NCBI RefSeq assembly: GCF_025950235.1
Contig: NZ_JAPDDT010000001.1
Location: 496,001-560,000, forward strand
DNA from: Luteolibacter arcticus
Lineage (GTDB): Bacteria; Verrucomicrobiota; Verrucomicrobiia; Verrucomicrobiales; Akkermansiaceae
Direction: 5' to 3'
DNA length: 64,000 nt
Below the pieces are notes generated by a model that saw only the letters and a list, made by a program, of their open reading frames with translations, had not been told where the DNA came from and ran no database searches. This document shows, in pieces, positions 61,247 to 64,000 of this stretch (positions are counted from its first letter, which is position 1; each line of letters opens with the position of its first letter). The position numbers were made by a program, and so were the translations under genes.

Positions 61247-61933
61247 TCAGAAGTTCACCTCGAACCACACGCCGCCAAAGAGTCGGTTGCGTTCCGGGCC
61301 GCTGCTCATCGGGATGGAAGTGCCCACAAAGGGCGTCACCGAGACATTGCGGTTGAACGCGTAGGTCCAGCCAACACGGGCATACAGGTCATGCCAGCCG
61401 CTGCTACCGTAGTAGTCCTCGGTCCACGAGGTGCCGACTTCTGTGGAAAGGAATGAGTGCTCGCCGGTCGGCTTCGACCAATTGGCCTCAAGGTGGCCAT
61501 ACAAACCGCCGTCGCCCGTGTCATAGGCGATGCCGGTGCCGAGGTCCCAGTCATCGGTGAGATGCCACGTGAAGGACGGCGCCAGATCGAAGCCATCCTT
61601 GAAGAAGCTGTCCTGGTAGTCGCGCCATGTGGTGCCGAAGGCGGCGGTCCACTTCTCCGTCTCGTAGCGAAGGTCGAAAAAGGCAGCGGCTTCGGAGAAG
61701 TCGCCATCCCCGGTGGCGGTGCCGTAGTAGCCGCCAACGGCGAGCAACCAGTCATTGCTCAGGGCGACCTCCGCCTCGGCCTGCACGTCGATCAGGCTCC
61801 CCGCGAGTTGGAACCCGCGATGGACGTAGTCGGTGCGGAAACCCGTGACCACTTCGATCCCGATCGGCAACTCATCCGTGGTCTCGGCGTGAGCGGGACC
61901 GAGCAGCGCGAGACCGAGGATGAGGTGTTTCAT
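61247..61933 (-). CDS. Outer-membrane beta-barrel protein
   Basis: This 228-residue protein has a signal peptide (MKHLILGLALLGPAHA). The remainder shows alternating strands with aromatic girdles, ending in WFEVNF with a terminal Phe, the usual recognition signal for outer-membrane insertion. GFRTDYVHRGFQLAG near residue 31 recalls the uncharacterised barrel family in which TDY.FRG is conserved. Roughly 10-12 strands can be drawn. Function unknown, possibly a small-solute channel. Confidence 0.7.
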   Translation of the reverse strand: MKHLILGLALLGPAHAETTDELPIGIEVVTGFRTDYVHRGFQLAGSLIDVQAEAEVALSNDWLLAVGGYYGTATGDGDFSEAAAFFDLRYETEKWTAAFGTTWRDYQDSFFKDGFDLAPSFTWHLTDDWDLGTGIAYDTGDGGLYGHLEANWSKPTGEHSFLSTEVGTSWTEDYYGSSGWHDLYARVGWTYAFNRNVSVTPFVGTSIPMSSGPERNRLFGGVWFEVNF

Positions 61934-61951
61934 GCGGGGCGAATGGATCGC

Positions 61952-64000
61952 TTACGGGACGGGTTGGATATCCGACTCGGCCAGCGAGGTGTGCATGATT
62001 TCCTTCCGCAGGCTGCCGCCCTTGCGCTGGCTCCACCACAACACCACCGGCGAGGCGATGAAGATCGAGGAGTAGGTGCCGATCAGCAGGCCGATCAGGA
62101 TCATGAAGGAGAAGTCTTTCAAGGCCGATCCACCGAAGACGGAGAGGATGGCCACCGTGGCGATGGTGGTCAGCGAGGTCAGCACGGTGCGGGACAGGGT
62201 CGCATTGATCGCCTCGTTCATCAGTTGCTTCACATCACCGTCACCTTGTCGCAGCGATTCGCGGATACGGTCGAAAATAACGATGGTGTCGTTGATCGAG
62301 TAACCGGCGATGGTCAGCAAGGCTCCGACGTGGATCAGGGAAAGCTCCCCGCCGAACAGGATTACCAAACCGGCCGACAGCACCACGTCGTGAAGCAGCG
62401 CGACGAAACCACCGAGCGCGAAGGAGAACTCGAAGCGGATGGTGATGTAGATCAGGATGCCCAGCAGACCAAGCAGCAGCGCGAGGCCAGATTCCATGAG
62501 GTAGTCCTTGCCCAGTGCGGCGGAGACGGCCGTCGTGCTCATCTGGACCACATTTTTTCCTTCTGCGTCCTTCTCGCCAAGCAGCGGGATGGTGGAGCGC
62601 AAATGCTCCTCAATCTTCCCTTCGTCGCCCTTCGCGCTACGCACGGTCAGCAACTCGCCGGTGATCGATTTTTCCACTTGGACGACCGGTCGCTTCTCGG
62701 TCTGAAGCTGGCCGAGTGCGGCTTCGACTTCCTGTTGGTCGAGGTGTTTCTCACCGAGCTGGAATTCGGTCAACGTGCCGCCCATGAAGTCGATGCCGAA
62801 GCTCTTCTCGCCGCGCATGGTCACCGCGCCGATGGCAGCGAGGATGAGTGCGCCCGAGACGATGTAGGAGATCTTCGTCTTCGAGAGGAAGTCGATGTTC
62901 GTCGACTTGATCAGGTTGAGGAAGCTGAGCTTCTTGAAGATGTTGAGGTCGTTGCTCCAGCGGAAGAGCACCCGGGTCACCAGGATGGCGGAGAACATCG
63001 AGGCCGCGATGCCGATCACGAGCGTGATGGCGAAGCCCTTGATGGTGCCGCTACCCATCCACAGCAGGATGGCCGCCGTGATGAAGGAGGTGAGATTCGA
63101 GTCGAAGATCGCGGTGAATGCTTTTTCGTAAGCGGTCACGATGGCGGTCTTCAGCGACTTGCCCGCGGCGATCTCCTCGCGAAGGCGCTCGTAGATCAAG
63201 ACGTTTGCATCCACAGCCATGCCGATCGAAAGGATCATGCCCGCGATGCCGGGCAGCGTGAAGGTGAAGCCGAACATGGCCATGCAGCCGAAGATGATCA
63301 GCGTGTTGACGGCCAGACCGAACAAGGCCACGAGGCCGGCAGCGCGGTAGTAAATCAGCACGAAAAGGGCGGTGATGCTAAGGCCGATCGCGCCAGCCCA
63401 CACGCCCTGCTGGACGACCGCGGCGCCAAGAGTCGGGGAAACGGTCCGCTCGTCGATGATTTCGAGCGGATTCTCCAGCGGGTTCTTCAGGGCATTGGAA
63501 AGGGCGCGGGCTTCTTCGAGGCTCTCTTGACCGTCGATCTGGAAGCGCTTGCCGAGCGGTACTTCCCTCAGGCCGGGGGCGGTGATGACCTCGCCATCGA
63601 GCACCACGGCGATGCGGTCTTTGCCGGGCTCGAGATCCTTGGTCAGGGCGATCATCTTGTCGCCACCGGCGTTGGTCAGCGTGATGCCCACACTGACACC
63701 GCCGCCCATTGCCTCGGGATAAGCCTGCTGCACGTCCTTGCCGGTCCAGGCGACACGGTTGCTGAGCAGGAGGTATTCGGTGTGCTTGACGCCTTCGTGC
63801 TCGGAATGATTCTCATACACCTTGTAGCCGGGCATGCGCGGCTCCTCGTTGTCCTTGATGCGTTCCGCCAGGGATTTGCCGTTGGGACCGGGTTGGGAAC
63901 CTTCAGGATTGACCTTGCGGACTTCGAGGCGGGCGACCTGTTCAAGCAACTTCCGGATTTCCGCTGCTGATTCGGGCGACATGCCGGGCATCTGAACCAG
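61952..64000 (-). CDS. secDF: SecDF fusion protein translocase subunit (5' end outside window)
   Basis: This accessory motor of the Sec pathway uses the proton gradient to pull secreted proteins out. At least 683 residues are visible and the frame is open at the right edge (upstream codons read LVQM). The SecD half has the P1 region with AVVLDGEVITAPGLRE, then TM segments including MILSIGMAVDANVLIYERLREE with the conserved Asp. After a linker the SecF half begins (FGIDFMGGTLTEFQLGE near residue 400) and contains GYSINDTIVIFDRIRE. SecD and SecF are thus fused in one chain, as in several phyla. Secreted proteins nearby are its likely clients. Confidence 0.95.
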   Translation of the reverse strand: MVQMPGMSPESAAEIRKLLEQVARLEVRKVNPEGSQPGPNGKSLAERIKDNEEPRMPGYKVYENHSEHEGVKHTEYLLLSNRVAWTGKDVQQAYPEAMGGGVSVGITLTNAGGDKMIALTKDLEPGKDRIAVVLDGEVITAPGLREVPLGKRFQIDGQESLEEARALSNALKNPLENPLEIIDERTVSPTLGAAVVQQGVWAGAIGLSITALFVLIYYRAAGLVALFGLAVNTLIIFGCMAMFGFTFTLPGIAGMILSIGMAVDANVLIYERLREEIAAGKSLKTAIVTAYEKAFTAIFDSNLTSFITAAILLWMGSGTIKGFAITLVIGIAASMFSAILVTRVLFRWSNDLNIFKKLSFLNLIKSTNIDFLSKTKISYIVSGALILAAIGAVTMRGEKSFGIDFMGGTLTEFQLGEKHLDQQEVEAALGQLQTEKRPVVQVEKSITGELLTVRSAKGDEGKIEEHLRSTIPLLGEKDAEGKNVVQMSTTAVSAALGKDYLMESGLALLLGLLGILIYITIRFEFSFALGGFVALLHDVVLSAGLVILFGGELSLIHVGALLTIAGYSINDTIVIFDRIRESLRQGDGDVKQLMNEAINATLSRTVLTSLTTIATVAILSVFGGSALKDFSFMILIGLLIGTYSSIFIASPVVLWWSQRKGGSLRKEIMHTSLAESDIQPVP

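Noticed and set aside
61457..63970. 837-codon open frame antisense to secDF
   Set aside because: SecDF is certain on the other strand; this frame is His/Asp/Gln-rich with no recognisable domain. It is a shadow.
1..64000. CRISPR array
   Set aside because: No regularly spaced direct repeats and no cas genes were seen; the repeats present are palindromic REP- or MITE-like elements or protein-coding repeats.

Overview
The window is GC-rich chromosomal DNA, most likely from a member of the phylum Verrucomicrobiota (a Luteolibacter-like organism is my best guess). The hints are PEP-CTERM proteins, autotransporter-associated repeat proteins, a GH110-type enzyme, SHD1-type secreted proteins, a CTA-type succinate dehydrogenase and an Mg-type HemB. 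This assignment is inference: there is no rRNA gene in the window.

Left third (1 to about 20,050): late region of a lambda-like, long-tailed prophage, with its left end outside the window. Order: terminase large subunit (cut by the window edge), gpW-like joiner, portal, a fused prohead protease/major capsid gene, terminator, FII-like joiner, terminator, a three-gene reverse-strand regulatory cassette, unknown structural genes, a DXD glycosyltransferase-like gene, a reverse-strand SHD1 gene, minor tail and fibre genes, an SGNH hydrolase fibre, tail terminator, tail tube, tail chaperones with an A9 slippery site, tape measure, and a tightly overlapping lysis-type cassette. The prophage ends at a tRNA 3' fragment, a probable attachment site. 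Eight phage start codons share an element: TTGACA, a GC-rich spacer of 13-15 nt, then ATG/GTG. The other closely packed phage genes mostly start by overlapping the previous stop codon. This is the most unusual signal in the window.

Middle (20,050 to 32,700): housekeeping and small genes. These are a GH75-like glycosidase, hemW and hemB (divergent), a decayed ParE toxin with an intact antitoxin, sdhA and sdhC without an adjacent sdhB, a small membrane protein, an OppF-type ATPase, tex, a zinc-ribbon membrane protein and a GNAT acetyltransferase. Palindromic REP-like and MITE-like elements lie between genes.

Secreted-glycan region (32,700 to 55,100): a double-GH18 chitinase with CBM2, a 1.9-kilo-residue metalloprotease with Calx-beta repeats, a GH16 beta-glucanase, a GH110-like galactosidase, a PEP-CTERM protein and a giant autotransporter-repeat protein. 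It ends with a propeller-type sensor kinase and its NarL-type response regulator. Four of the secreted proteins carry a similar C-terminal module that starts with a Ca-binding-like DxDxDGxxNxxEY motif. Between GH16 and GH110 a broken PEP-CTERM gene meets a broken LuxR-type regulator.

Right end (55,100 to 64,000): nadC-birA operon, scpA, an AsmA-like membrane protein, metF, a secreted six-EF-hand protein, an outer-membrane barrel and secDF (cut by the window edge).
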